Source: a bacterium D16-76
Lineage (GTDB): Bacteria; Bacillota; Clostridia; Oscillospirales; Acutalibacteraceae
Direction: 5' to 3'
Length of the DNA: 64,000 nucleotides
Assembly: GCA_009917445.1 (NCBI GenBank)
Contig: QZEE01000011.1
Coordinates: forward strand, 45,703-109,702
The notes under the pieces: model-generated
What the model saw: only the letters and a program-made list of their open reading frames with translations
The model's database searches: none
Told to the model about the DNA's origin: nothing
Position numbers and translations under genes: made by a program
Part shown: positions 42,173 through 50,975 of the stretch, one piece after another
How positions within the stretch are numbered: the stretch's first letter is position 1
Layout of the letters: each line of letters begins with the position of its first letter

Positions 42173-43387
42173 TTACTTTTCAGCCGGGCATATTTCGATC
42201 TTGCCGGAAAGCGTATGCAAATGGACCTCCATGTCCCCCGAGCCATGCACCACCTTCCCAGACTTCCCAGACAAATCCCCCGAAACCGGGTAAGCCGTGG
42301 CAAAGCTGCCCGACATGGTCTCATATTTGGCCGAGAACCCTGCCTCCGGGGGCAGTACCAGCCGTATGCGCCCCGAAACCGTTTCCATGCGCACCCGTTC
42401 CGGCAGGCGCTCTGTCTGCAGCGCAGCCGACCCGGAAACCGTCTTTACTTCTATAGATTCGCCGTTCCCATAAGCATCCACGCCCCCAGACACCGAATTC
42501 ATCCTGGCGTCCTCAGCCCCAAAGCCCAGGGCCTCAATGCGCCCAGATGTCGTTCCCAGCCGCAGTGATTCCGCCTGCACGCTTTCCGCATGTATGTCCC
42601 CAGAAACCGAGGTTGCCTTCACGCCCTCACCCTGCAGGCCCGCCACCCAGATCCGCCCCGAGGTCGTCGAGATGTTAAAATCCTCCCCCCGCAGCCCATC
42701 CAGCCGCACGCTGCCCGACACATTGGACACCTTCAGTTTTTCGAGCCCCATCCCCGCCGGCACCTGCACCAGCAGCTGTTTAGAAAGCAGCAGCCCTTTC
42801 CAGAACCTCTTGTCCCGTGTCCACCGGATGCGCATAGTGCCGCCGTCCGTCACGGTCATTTCCAGGCGCTGGCCCTCTTCCAAATCCGGCGCCGAGTATT
42901 CCGTAACATTGACATAGTTCCCTTCCCAGGGCAAAACCTCCACCGGCCCGTTCACCCATTCAATGTCCAGCTTATCCACCGGCGCCTGGCCCTCCTGGCA
43001 GGGGTAAGGCTGGCGGCCGTCCTCTGGCTGGCCGTCCCCCCACCACACGCTCATCCCGGGGATTTTCTGCACAGCCCCCTTAGCCCACTGCACCCCTTCC
43101 GAAATCACGTCCACCGTAGCCGCTGCCGTCTGCGAGAGCACCTGCCCCACTTCCCGGGCGGCCTCCCCCATTTCTTCCCAAATGCCCTCCTGGGCCGACG
43201 CGGCCCCCGGCTCCTGCTGCCCGCCGCTTTCCTGTCCGCCCCGCAGGTCCTCCATTGTAGACTGGAACGCCTCCCCCACCGGGTCGGCCCCGTCCTCCCC
43301 CAGCGCGTCCAGCAGCCGCAAGGCGTCCTCCTGGGAGATTTTCCCCTCTCCCACCATCTCTAAAATTTTCCTTTTCTCATCTTGCAT
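42173..43387 (-). CDS. DUF4097-family beta-repeat protein (putative adhesin-like)
   Basis: 404 residues. The N-terminus (DEKRKILEMVGEGKISQEDALRLLDAL split around residue 25) is a short helical SHOCT-like module. A Gln/Glu-rich linker follows, then a long beta-helix of regular repeats (VSGSVRLDGLRGED, TSGRIWVAGLQGEG, VSGDIHAESVQAE, TSGRIEALGFG), the DUF4097 signature. Members are usually membrane-associated or cytoplasmic proteins of unknown function next to small DNA-binding regulators. It overlaps the DUF2089 gene by 11 bases. Confidence 0.8.
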   Translation of the reverse strand: MQDEKRKILEMVGEGKISQEDALRLLDALGEDGADPVGEAFQSTMEDLRGGQESGGQQEPGAASAQEGIWEEMGEAAREVGQVLSQTAAATVDVISEGVQWAKGAVQKIPGMSVWWGDGQPEDGRQPYPCQEGQAPVDKLDIEWVNGPVEVLPWEGNYVNVTEYSAPDLEEGQRLEMTVTDGGTMRIRWTRDKRFWKGLLLSKQLLVQVPAGMGLEKLKVSNVSGSVRLDGLRGEDFNISTTSGRIWVAGLQGEGVKATSVSGDIHAESVQAESLRLGTTSGRIEALGFGAEDARMNSVSGGVDAYGNGESIEVKTVSGSAALQTERLPERVRMETVSGRIRLVLPPEAGFSAKYETMSGSFATAYPVSGDLSGKSGKVVHGSGDMEVHLHTLSGKIEICPAEK

Positions 43388-43790
43388 GCTGATTCCCTCC
43401 CCGCAGCCGGTTCAGTTCCTCCACCGCCTGCTCCACAGTCAATTCGCCCTCCGACAGCCTCGAGAGCACATCGGCCTTTTCCTCCTTGCGCTTTGCCGCC
43501 CGCGCCTGCTCCTGGCCGTCCAGCCCCAGCGCGGCCAAAGCGGCCTCCATCATATTTTTCACGGTCGGGTAGCTAACCCCCAGCTCCTTTTCCATTTCTT
43601 TAATAGAGCCCCTGCACCGCAAAAACGTCTCCACAAAAACCAGGTGCTTTTCTTCCAGCGCACAGAACCGGCAAGGCGAAAACCGCCCCGTCAGCTCAGA
43701 CCCGCACCGCGTACACTGCAGCCTGGCTACCTCCATCGTCTCCCCGCACACCGGGCACTTTGCCGGCGCGTGGTACTTTTCTCCACTCAT
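43377..43790 (-). CDS. DUF2089-family zinc-ribbon/HTH regulator
   Basis: 137 residues. Two zinc-ribbon pairs at the N-terminus (AKCPVCGETM, LQCTRCGSEL, plus CRFC) precede an HTH-like region (MEKELGVSYPTVKNMMEAAL) and a helical tail matching the SHOCT-like start of the next gene (LSEGELTVEQAVEELNRL). Probably a DNA-binding sensor controlling its own operon with the DUF4097 protein (inference from pairing). ATG 43790 has AAAGGAG nine bases upstream. Confidence 0.8.
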   Translation of the reverse strand: MSGEKYHAPAKCPVCGETMEVARLQCTRCGSELTGRFSPCRFCALEEKHLVFVETFLRCRGSIKEMEKELGVSYPTVKNMMEAALAALGLDGQEQARAAKRKEEKADVLSRLSEGELTVEQAVEELNRLRGGNQHAR

Positions 43791-43927
43791 CCCATGCTCC
43801 TTTCCAGGGGGGTGCAACACCCCCCTGGACCCCCCACGCTTCGCTTCCCGCGCTTTGGGCTGGCTCTGTGGCCGGCGTTTGGCCCGCGCCGCGGGGTTTT
43901 GCGTGGAGCGTCCTTTTTGTTTTTTAC

Positions 43928-43956
43928 AGTATACGCCGCGTTATTGATTTTGTCAA
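43928..43956 (-). promoter_or_regulatory. Promoter of the DUF2089-DUF4097 operon
   Basis: Minus strand TTGACA (43956-43951), 17 bases, TATACT (43933-43928). The ~135-base leader contains a CCAGGGGGGTG/CACCCCCCTGG hairpin (43808-43832). The local AT-richness contrasts with its flanks. Confidence 0.8.
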
Positions 43957-44019
43957 TATTAAAATTGATTTTTTTAAGAAAATCCATTAAATAATTTAAG
44001 TTCAGCAAGTTTACGCAAA

Positions 44020-44058
44020 GCAAAACCCGGGCAGGCTGCACCCCTGCCCGGGTTTTGC
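44020..44058 (-). terminator. Terminator of the spoIVB remnant
   Basis: Fifteen-base arms GCAAAACCCGGGCAG (44020-44034) and CTGCCCGGGTTTTGC (44044-44058). It lies about 30 bases after the spoIVB stop codon. Confidence 0.8.
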
Positions 44059-44090
44059 TCGCACTTGGCTGCCTTTTAACGTTTACCCAA

Positions 44091-44246
44091 TCACGCCGCG
44101 TCCTGCCCCTGCTGTGCCGCTATCCCCCGGCACTGTTCCACCATAGTCTCCGCAAAAATCCCAAACCCCATGGCCGGGTCCTCGGTAAACACATGGGTCA
44201 CCGCCCCCACCAGCTTTCCATCCAACAAAATGGGCGCGCCGCTCAG
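44091..44246 (-). pseudogene. spoIVB: 3' fragment of spoIVB (sporulation serine peptidase), cut by the mobile element
   Basis: Translating the minus strand from 44246 gives LSGAPILLDGKLVGAVTHVF, then EDPAMGFGIFAETMVEQC and a short tail to a TGA at 44091. This is the C-terminus of the S55 peptidase SpoIVB, whose active-site motif is GMSGSP and whose end reads GKLVGAVTHV...GYGIF. The match stops at the AGC codon of the catalytic serine; upstream sequence (from 44247) is unrelated. SpoIVB is made in the forespore and triggers sigma-K activation. The 5' part must lie beyond the right end of the element or be lost. About 51 codons remain of over 400. Confidence 0.85.
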
Positions 44247-44368
44247 GAGTGTGTCAAGTTAGGGACAACATTTTTGTGGGATATTTGAAATTATTGTGCC
44301 ACAAACACACAATTTTATACACTTTGCCAATGCCCCGCGAAACGCTGCTTTCTCGCAGTATCGGGTAC

Positions 44369-45187
44369 TTACGCTGTTGGCGTCTTGCTCAGCTTCTGGA
44401 CTTCCTCAATGGAAAGCCCAGATATCGCCGCGATTTCCTCCAGTGCGTATTTCCCCGCTTGCAGCATCCGCAGGGCGGTGTCCTTCATGCCCTGCGCCAA
44501 ACCTTCCTTTATAGACTGCTCCCGCATATCTTCCATCACCTTACACATAGTGGCAACGCCCTCCTTGCTCTCCTTAAAGTATTTGACCTTCTGGGCCAAC
44601 ACGTCATAGTTCATGTCCGCCGGGTTTGTGCAGGAAAAATCATGCATCAGCTTACCGATAGGCGTGGGCCCCCGGTAAGCGCCGTTCACGTACAGTATGT
44701 GCGAACCATCGTCAAAAGTTTCATAGGTATTGTCGAAACGGCGCCGAATCCGACTGACCGGCTCGCCGCGCTTCAGCACGTCGTTCTCCGTGATGAAGAT
44801 AACGTACACCTCCGGCAGGCAGTCAAAGTCATCGCCCTTGGGCAAAATACCAATGTCCATGGCACTGGCATTGTACCTGGCTCGCTTCCGGCCCGCACCC
44901 TTATCGGCCCGCTGAATCTCCACGTTGTACTTTGTACCCGCGCTGTCCGTGGCAACGATATCCAGGCGGACGGAGCGTTTCAGAAGATTCTCCACAAAAA
45001 CCTGGGTGTGAACCTCCAGCGCCTTCAGATCCGGCTTTTCCAGCACAATGCGCAGTACCAGCTCAATGCACTCTAGGCTGCCCTCGAAGCATTTGGTCAT
45101 AAAATCGTCATCCAACAGCCGGAAGCCTCTCAGCCGCTGCAGGTCTTCTTGGTGCAAACGTTCTTTCGCATCCATAATTTTAGCCAC
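44369..45187 (-). CDS. Rpn-family recombination-promoting nuclease (PD-(D/E)XK, putative transposase)
   Basis: 272 residues. The N-terminus (LRGFRLLDDDFMTKCFEGSL) and the nuclease core RLDIVATDSAGTKYNVEIQ (D, E and the Q after it) match the PDDEXK family that includes Rpn/PF12784. The C-terminal ~60 residues are a helical tail (AQGMKDTALRMLQAGKYALE, IAAISGLSIEEVQKL) typical of the family. Such DNases occur in many copies in gut Firmicutes and are mobile or anti-phage in some reports. It lies between the element end and the recombinase operon. Confidence 0.85.
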   Translation of the reverse strand: MAKIMDAKERLHQEDLQRLRGFRLLDDDFMTKCFEGSLECIELVLRIVLEKPDLKALEVHTQVFVENLLKRSVRLDIVATDSAGTKYNVEIQRADKGAGRKRARYNASAMDIGILPKGDDFDCLPEVYVIFITENDVLKRGEPVSRIRRRFDNTYETFDDGSHILYVNGAYRGPTPIGKLMHDFSCTNPADMNYDVLAQKVKYFKESKEGVATMCKVMEDMREQSIKEGLAQGMKDTALRMLQAGKYALEEIAAISGLSIEEVQKLSKTPTA

Positions 45188-45232
45188 TCTCTATATAAAA
45201 TAATATCATGTTTCGGTGAAAGGTTCAAGCCC

Positions 45233-46843
45233 TTATACGGCTTGTTCCTCCACAATGAATTGCTCAAACTCTACCATTCCCATTAACTCATCCCTGTAGT
45301 TCCAGGAAATGATAATTCCGCCGTCCGGGCGCACAGTGATCTGCCGTATCAATGCCTTGACTAGATCCGGTGTCAACTCGGTGACATCCTGGTAAGCTGT
45401 CACACGTTCAGATTCTACCAGCTGGCTTGTACTTTCTTTCAACCGTTCTTGCAGCTGATCCAGTTGGTTCTCAGCCACCTGCAGCTTGAGGTTGATTTCA
45501 CCCTCTTGGTTGGCAATCCCACTTTTTCGTATTGCAAAGCCTTCCTTTGTGAGCCTGCCAGCGGCATAATCTTCATAGTACCGCATTTTTGCGCTTCCCA
45601 GCCGATCCAATTCTTTTCTGTACGCCCTGCATTGCGAGTCCAGGATTTCCTGTCTGGAGCGTACCGACCGGCTCTCTATCTTTACGCCCCGGATATGCTC
45701 GTCCAGCAGCTTGCATTGGGCGAGAATCGCGCGAAGTACCACTTCGCTTAGCTTTTTCTCTTCAATCTTCACATTGGCACAGGGGGAATCTGGTACATAC
45801 CGATGGCTTGTACAACGCCAAAACTTATTCTGTTCCTTTCCTTTTACCAATCGATTTCCGCAGCACCCACACACCAGTTTGGATGTGAAAGGGTTCGGCG
45901 GTGCCGCAGGTTTTGATTTCACATTAGATTTCACCACCTGCCTGGCCAAGTAAAATGTCTCACGGCTGATGATGGCTTCGTGAGTATCAGGCAGCACTTC
46001 CTGGAGTTCCGGCGGGATATGCTTTACCCGGCTGCTCCCCACTCGCACTACATGGGACTTGAATGGAACGGTATCGCCAGTATAGATGCGGTTCTCAAGC
46101 AGATTCCTTACGGACTCATAGCTCCAGGTTGACCTGGTTTTATACCTGCCTCTGGTGGCGGCCATATAGACAGATGGGGTGATGACCCCGCGCTCGTTCA
46201 TCACGTGGGCGATCTGCGTGATGGTTTTACCCTCTGCCGCCAGCTGGAACACCTCCCTTACAATAAGTGCGGCGGGTTCATCTACCTCAATGGTATTGTG
46301 CTTTCTCCCCTTTTTATAGCCGAAGGGTACTGCGCCATAGGCGTATTCCCCGCTGAGTTTTTTCATATCCACGGTGCTTTTGATTTTCCGAGAGATATCC
46401 TGGCTGTACATCTGGTTCATCAGGTTGCGGATAGCCAGCTCCAGGCCGCCTGTAGTCTCACCCAGAGTGGCGCTGTCAAACTGATCATTGATGGAAATGA
46501 ACCGTATATTAAGAAGGGGGAATACAAATTCCAGGTAGTGGCCCGCCTCCAGATAATTTCTGGAAAAGCGGGAAAGGTCACGTACAAGTATGGTGCCCAC
46601 CCGGCTGGACTCTGCCAACTGCAAGAGCCTGGCTATCCCGGGGCGGTTCATATTCGTGCCAGAATAACCATCATCCACAATTTCCTCAAAATCCTCTGGG
46701 GAGATGCCCTGGCTAAGAAGATAGCGCTGCACACAGGCTCTCTGAGAGGTGATGCTACAACTCTCATTCTCTGATCCGCTCTCCACATCGCCGTCCTCTT
46801 GTGAAAGGCGGTAGTAAGCGTAGTTGCGTTTTTCAACCGGCAT
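45233..46843 (-). CDS. Large serine recombinase 1 (resolvase domain, recombinase domain, zinc ribbon)
   Basis: 536 residues. The N-terminal resolvase domain has the catalytic serine in YYRLSQED (S14) and the arginine-bearing VRDLSRFSRN motif. The recombinase domain starts about residue 170 (GAVPFGYKKG). The zinc ribbon (LVCGCCGNRL and later WRC...C) is complete, as is the coiled coil (residues ~400-480). It should cut at element ends and join DNA through a Ser-linked intermediate. It overlaps recombinase 2 by 11 bases and is last in the three-gene operon. Confidence 0.92.
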   Translation of the reverse strand: MPVEKRNYAYYRLSQEDGDVESGSENESCSITSQRACVQRYLLSQGISPEDFEEIVDDGYSGTNMNRPGIARLLQLAESSRVGTILVRDLSRFSRNYLEAGHYLEFVFPLLNIRFISINDQFDSATLGETTGGLELAIRNLMNQMYSQDISRKIKSTVDMKKLSGEYAYGAVPFGYKKGRKHNTIEVDEPAALIVREVFQLAAEGKTITQIAHVMNERGVITPSVYMAATRGRYKTRSTWSYESVRNLLENRIYTGDTVPFKSHVVRVGSSRVKHIPPELQEVLPDTHEAIISRETFYLARQVVKSNVKSKPAAPPNPFTSKLVCGCCGNRLVKGKEQNKFWRCTSHRYVPDSPCANVKIEEKKLSEVVLRAILAQCKLLDEHIRGVKIESRSVRSRQEILDSQCRAYRKELDRLGSAKMRYYEDYAAGRLTKEGFAIRKSGIANQEGEINLKLQVAENQLDQLQERLKESTSQLVESERVTAYQDVTELTPDLVKALIRQITVRPDGGIIISWNYRDELMGMVEFEQFIVEEQAV

Positions 46844-48527
46844 ATTCTTCTACTCCCTGTAAAAAATCCGCCAGCTGCCGATAAGGGTCGGCGTACCGAA
46901 GGACGATTTTGATATGGCGGTCAGCATAGACCAGTATTTTTTCAACCAGCGTATCCATAACATCCCTGTCTATTTCCGGAAGAGTATGATATCGACTGAT
47001 AGCCTTCAGCCAATGCTCAGTAGAATTGAGCGCTGCTTCCAGGGCGTTTATGCGTTCGCTTGCATGTGCCTCCTCACAAATAATTGCATCGCGCTGCCGT
47101 TCGTATTTGGTGTGCATATACTCATATTCCCCCCGATCTATTACACGCTGGGCCAGGTCAACCAACAGCTGCTCCAGCTTGCCCTCAACACCTTTCCGTT
47201 TTGCCGAAAGGCTGGACAGCAGTTGCTGGGAAGCACTCTGAAATGTGAGCACCTTTGGCATTTTCCGCACATCCTGACAGAGCCGTTCTACATCCACGGC
47301 AGTTTTCACTTGCTGATCGAGCAGTGCCTTCACTTCTGACATAAGGACTTTTTGGCTGATATAATGTATCCCACACCGGGTGCGCTGGGATTGGAGATAG
47401 TTTCGGCACTCAAATACTATATCAGGTACAGTGCCGGGTCTGCCCAGACGTTTCACGGCGCCCATCACACTGCCACAGTCCGCGCAAAAAACTTTTCCTT
47501 TGAGCAAGGGGCGGTAGTCTACCTCAACGGTTTCCCGCACAAGGAAGTGGCTCCGTCGTTCTTTCTCCATCCGGTTCATCTCCTGCACCTGCTGGAACAG
47601 ATCAAGAGGAATAATTGGCTCATGGGCGTCCTCAATGTACTGCCATTCTTCCTGTGGTCGGTCTGTTTTTGGAAGTCCAAGCCGGTCACGCTTGACTTTT
47701 CCGTGAATGCGTACCCCGGTATAGACAGGATCGCTCAAGATTTTTCCCACACACTGAGAAGTCCAGAGCGCCTTCGCATTACGGGGATCCTTGGAGACTC
47801 CGCGCAGATACCGCAACTTGCCAGGAGAGGGGACTGCTCGGGCGTTCAGTTCTTTTGCAACGGAGTTGTAGTTGTTCCCTTGCAAGCGTTTTGCGTAGAT
47901 CTCTTGCACAATGGCTGCTGGCTCCGGGTCGATGTCAAATGTCACCAGTTTTGGATTGCGTAGATAGCCATAGGGTACGCTGCTTCTTGAAGGAAGATAT
48001 TCCCCAGCATCCATCTTGGCGGTGATGCTGGAGCGGATCTTTTTGGATATGTCCTTCACATAGTAGTCGTTCATCACCATTTTAAGGGGCAGGGTCAGTG
48101 CTGCGGGGTCGGCGTTCTCATCTGCGCTGTCATAGTTGTCATTGATACAGATAAGGCGCACACCCAGTCGTGGGAATACCCGTTCCACAAGCTCGCTTGT
48201 CATGACGAAATGTCGGCCCAGCCGGGATACATCTTTCACGATCACGCAGTTTATCCTCCCGGACTGCAGATCCTCCAGCATCTGCCGGTAACCGGGGCGG
48301 TTATAATTCATGCCGGTAAAGCCGTTGTCCTCATACTGTTCCACCAAACGGATCTCCGGGTGACCCGACAGAAAGTGAATTGCCAGCTTTCTCTGATTCG
48401 CAATAGAGTTATTCTCAGAGCTATCCCCATCCTCCACGGACAGCCTTTTATAAATACCGGCTAGGAAAGTTTTTTCAGCGGGTTTTTGGCTGGTTTCTAC
48501 TCCATATGTCCTGCTCTTTCGAGCCAA
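46833..48527 (-). CDS. Large serine recombinase 2
   Basis: 564 residues. Catalytic serine in GIYKRLSVED (S30), VKDVSRLGRHF arginine motif, recombinase domain (VPYGYLRNPK), zinc ribbon with VFCADCGSVM and a second Cys pair, and a coiled coil with IICEEAHASERINALEAAL. Clearly diverged from recombinases 1 and 3, so these are not recent duplicates. It starts one base after recombinase 3 stops, indicating strong translational coupling. Confidence 0.92.
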   Translation of the reverse strand: MARKSRTYGVETSQKPAEKTFLAGIYKRLSVEDGDSSENNSIANQRKLAIHFLSGHPEIRLVEQYEDNGFTGMNYNRPGYRQMLEDLQSGRINCVIVKDVSRLGRHFVMTSELVERVFPRLGVRLICINDNYDSADENADPAALTLPLKMVMNDYYVKDISKKIRSSITAKMDAGEYLPSRSSVPYGYLRNPKLVTFDIDPEPAAIVQEIYAKRLQGNNYNSVAKELNARAVPSPGKLRYLRGVSKDPRNAKALWTSQCVGKILSDPVYTGVRIHGKVKRDRLGLPKTDRPQEEWQYIEDAHEPIIPLDLFQQVQEMNRMEKERRSHFLVRETVEVDYRPLLKGKVFCADCGSVMGAVKRLGRPGTVPDIVFECRNYLQSQRTRCGIHYISQKVLMSEVKALLDQQVKTAVDVERLCQDVRKMPKVLTFQSASQQLLSSLSAKRKGVEGKLEQLLVDLAQRVIDRGEYEYMHTKYERQRDAIICEEAHASERINALEAALNSTEHWLKAISRYHTLPEIDRDVMDTLVEKILVYADRHIKIVLRYADPYRQLADFLQGVEEYAG

Positions 48528-50171
48528 TCAAACCACCTCCTCGGCTTTTTCCTGCAAAATTTCCAGGTAATAGGCCAGTTCATCACGATAATTAAAATCG
48601 ATCTTAATACGCTTGTCCTCATATACATACACCTTATCAATCAGGGCTGCGACCATCTCCCTGTTTAGCGCAGTGGCCCCCTGGTAGCGGCTAAACTGCT
48701 GCAGCCACAGGTCATCGGCGCTCTGATTTTTCAGTTCCTCGCTCCGACGTTTTTTTAGCTCTACCAGGGCTTGCGTGCCCTCCTCAATGAGCTGGGTATA
48801 CTTGGCACGCATTATGTCATATTCTTCTTTGTTTATCAAATCGTCACCCAGCGCTTCATATAGCTTCATGCGGAAATCACGGTAGCCGTCCAACTCAGTG
48901 TTCTTCTGAGCAATCATTATGTCCAGCCGTTTTACCCTCAGAGCGTTGATATCATCTACACCGATTTCCTGAAGAACAGCCTGAATCTCCACAGCAACAT
49001 GGATTTGATGGGATAACGCGTGAAGGACTGCCATTTCCAGTCTACCCTGCTCAAAACTATGGCTTGTGCACCCAAGGCCCTTTTTATAGCCAGAGCAGAT
49101 ATAGTAGAAAAACTTGCGTTTACCCCGGGTAACGCTCCTTCGCAGCAGTGGGCGCCCGCAATCGGCACAGAACACCACCCCGCATAGGGGGAGAACGGTA
49201 TCGCAACTTTTTGATTTACGGGTATCGCGTTGCAGCAGCTTCTGAACCAAGTCAAAGGTCAGCTTGTCGATTACCGCCGGATGGTTTCCCTCCACCGTGA
49301 CCCAATCCTCTGGCTGGCGCTCCCGCATCTGCTTGAGCTTATAATGAGGAGTACCGCGTTTCCCCTGAACCAAAGTACCGGCATACAAGGGATTTTCCAA
49401 AATACGCCGCACCGCGTTAGGGCTCCATTTTGACTGCTGGGAGGATTGGAAGCCGCTTTGATACCGCAAGCCCTGGCTCTTTTTGTACTCGGCGGGAGAG
49501 AGGAGTTTCTGATTATTCAAATAAGCAGCGATGTCCTCTATGCTGTATCCCTTCAGCTTCAACGAAAAAATGCCCCGCACCACTTCTGCCGCAAAGTCGT
49601 CAATGACCAGCTTGTGCTTGTCATCTGGCGATTTGCAATAGCCAAAGCTCGCAAAGGCACCAAGAAATTCCCCATTGCCCCGCTGGATGCGAAACTGCCT
49701 GCGCAGCTTTTTAGAAAGTTCCCGGCAATAGGATTCATTCATGATATTTTTGATAGGAATAATGATGTCATCCCCGGAGGTGTGGCGGCTGCTGTCAACA
49801 TCATCGTTGATAGCAATGAACCGCACACCCAGGGACGGGAAGATCATTTCCAGATACTTCCCAGTTTCGATATACTCACGCCCAAGGCGCGAAAGGTCTT
49901 TTACGATAACACAGTTGACCCGCCCGGCATTGATAGCTTCCAAGACAGAACGGAACCCGGGACGGTCGTAGTTCGTCCCGGTATATCCGTCGTCGTATGC
50001 CTCGTCTACCAACTCCATATAGGGGTGATTCTGTAAATAGGCATGAATCAGCTTGCGCTGGTTCTGGATGCTGTCACTTTCGTGGGCATTGCCGTCGTCT
50101 TTGGAAAGACGGTAATATGCCATGGCCTGACAGGGTGTTTCGGTTGAAACATTAGAATTATTGAACATCAA
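48528..50171 (-). CDS. Large serine recombinase 3 (first of the operon)
   Basis: 547 residues. Catalytic serine in MAYYRLSKDD (S23), VKDLSRLGREY motif, recombinase domain (SFGYCKSPDD), zinc ribbon (VFCADCGRPL, later ICSGYKKGLGC), coiled coil and C-terminal YVYEDKRIKIDFNYRDELA, the same end motif as the other two. An AGGAGG lies upstream of the ATG at 50171. It is the promoter-proximal gene. All three recombinases look catalytically intact, so the element may still excise or invert. Confidence 0.92.
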   Translation of the reverse strand: MMFNNSNVSTETPCQAMAYYRLSKDDGNAHESDSIQNQRKLIHAYLQNHPYMELVDEAYDDGYTGTNYDRPGFRSVLEAINAGRVNCVIVKDLSRLGREYIETGKYLEMIFPSLGVRFIAINDDVDSSRHTSGDDIIIPIKNIMNESYCRELSKKLRRQFRIQRGNGEFLGAFASFGYCKSPDDKHKLVIDDFAAEVVRGIFSLKLKGYSIEDIAAYLNNQKLLSPAEYKKSQGLRYQSGFQSSQQSKWSPNAVRRILENPLYAGTLVQGKRGTPHYKLKQMRERQPEDWVTVEGNHPAVIDKLTFDLVQKLLQRDTRKSKSCDTVLPLCGVVFCADCGRPLLRRSVTRGKRKFFYYICSGYKKGLGCTSHSFEQGRLEMAVLHALSHQIHVAVEIQAVLQEIGVDDINALRVKRLDIMIAQKNTELDGYRDFRMKLYEALGDDLINKEEYDIMRAKYTQLIEEGTQALVELKKRRSEELKNQSADDLWLQQFSRYQGATALNREMVAALIDKVYVYEDKRIKIDFNYRDELAYYLEILQEKAEEVV

Positions 50172-50259
50172 AAGACAAACCTCCTATTGAATAATCACAG
50201 GAAGTTTGTTTCCGGAGTTTGTATGAAGGGGCCTCCCCCCCATCCACTTGACCACTTAT

Positions 50260-50288
50260 ATTATGCTATAGTTTTTGGCCATTGTCAA
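50260..50288 (-). promoter_or_regulatory. Promoter of the recombinase operon
   Basis: Minus strand TTGACA (50288-50283), 17 bases, CATAAT (50265-50260). It overlaps the stop codon of the 88-residue gene, so the recombinases can be transcribed separately from the element backbone. Confidence 0.65.
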
Positions 50289-50551
50289 CGCTTTCCCGTG
50301 ATTTGGATATTATTTCCTCCGCACTGACCCAAGCTGCTGGCATAAGCCACCAGCCTGTCATGCAAACTTACATTTGTGTTGGCATACTCGATTTCTACCA
50401 CAACGTCGCCGTCGCGGTAGCAGTAAGGATTGCCAATTTGCTGGATATACTCTCTGACCCGTTGCTTACATGGCTTCGAGGTATCGATCACAACATCTTT
50501 GATGTCACGCAGTTCAGCGCGATTCACTGTTCTTGCAGTAATCCTTTCCAT
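50285..50551 (-). CDS. Small conserved element protein, 88 aa
   Basis: Contains DIKDVVIDTSKPCKQRVREY, NPYCYRDGDVVVEIEYAN and a hydrophilic end. It resembles the short DUF6870-like proteins found next to recombinases in clostridial ICEs, from memory only; the function is unknown. A short basic/acidic protein like this could be a recombination directionality factor, but nothing in the sequence proves it. AAAGGAG lies upstream of the ATG. Confidence 0.6.
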   Translation of the reverse strand: MERITARTVNRAELRDIKDVVIDTSKPCKQRVREYIQQIGNPYCYRDGDVVVEIEYANTNVSLHDRLVAYASSLGQCGGNNIQITGKR

Positions 50552-50751
50552 GATTAGCTCCTTTCCTTTGTTCCTAATATTTCCATTAAAATGTGGTTTA
50601 TGCGATAGTCCCTTTGACTGACGATTACAAACACATTACACATAGAAAGATCTAGGATTACAACAAAATCTTAAGAAATCTTCCCCGGCGCCCGCAGCGA
50701 ACGGGCCATAGGATTTTCACCTCCCCGCCTTCATCATGGCCGGGCCGCGAA

Positions 50752-50907
50752 TTACGGAAGTATCATTGTCCCGCTGCAGGGTCGTCGCGTTATGCTGGTG
50801 CCGCCAGCATAGGAGTGCTCTTGTTCTATTTGCCGGATAGACAGATAGCCGCTCGCCCACAGGGAATGTACCGGGTCAGACTGTGAAATTGTCAAGGTGC
50901 GGGGCAT
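50752..50907 (-). CDS. Possible 51-residue protein in the 423-base gap
   Basis: ATG 50907 has AAAGG eight bases upstream and opens MPRTLTISQSDPVHSLWASG, continuing YLSIRQIEQEHSYAGGTS to a TAA at 50752. The composition is protein-like and no overlapping gene competes. No family is recognised. The rest of the gap (50552-50751 and 50908-50975) shows no convincing gene. Confidence 0.4.
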   Translation of the reverse strand: MPRTLTISQSDPVHSLWASGYLSIRQIEQEHSYAGGTSITRRPCSGTMILP

Positions 50908-50975
50908 GGGGATTGCCTTTCAATAAATAAGATGCTGGGCGAAAAGCGAAATGTTCCCGTCATCAGCAAATTTTT

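Noticed and set aside
42173..43790. DUF2089-DUF4097 pair as part of the mobile element
   Set aside because: It lies on the chromosome side of the spoIVB break, has its own promoter and terminators, and shows the host's codon use.
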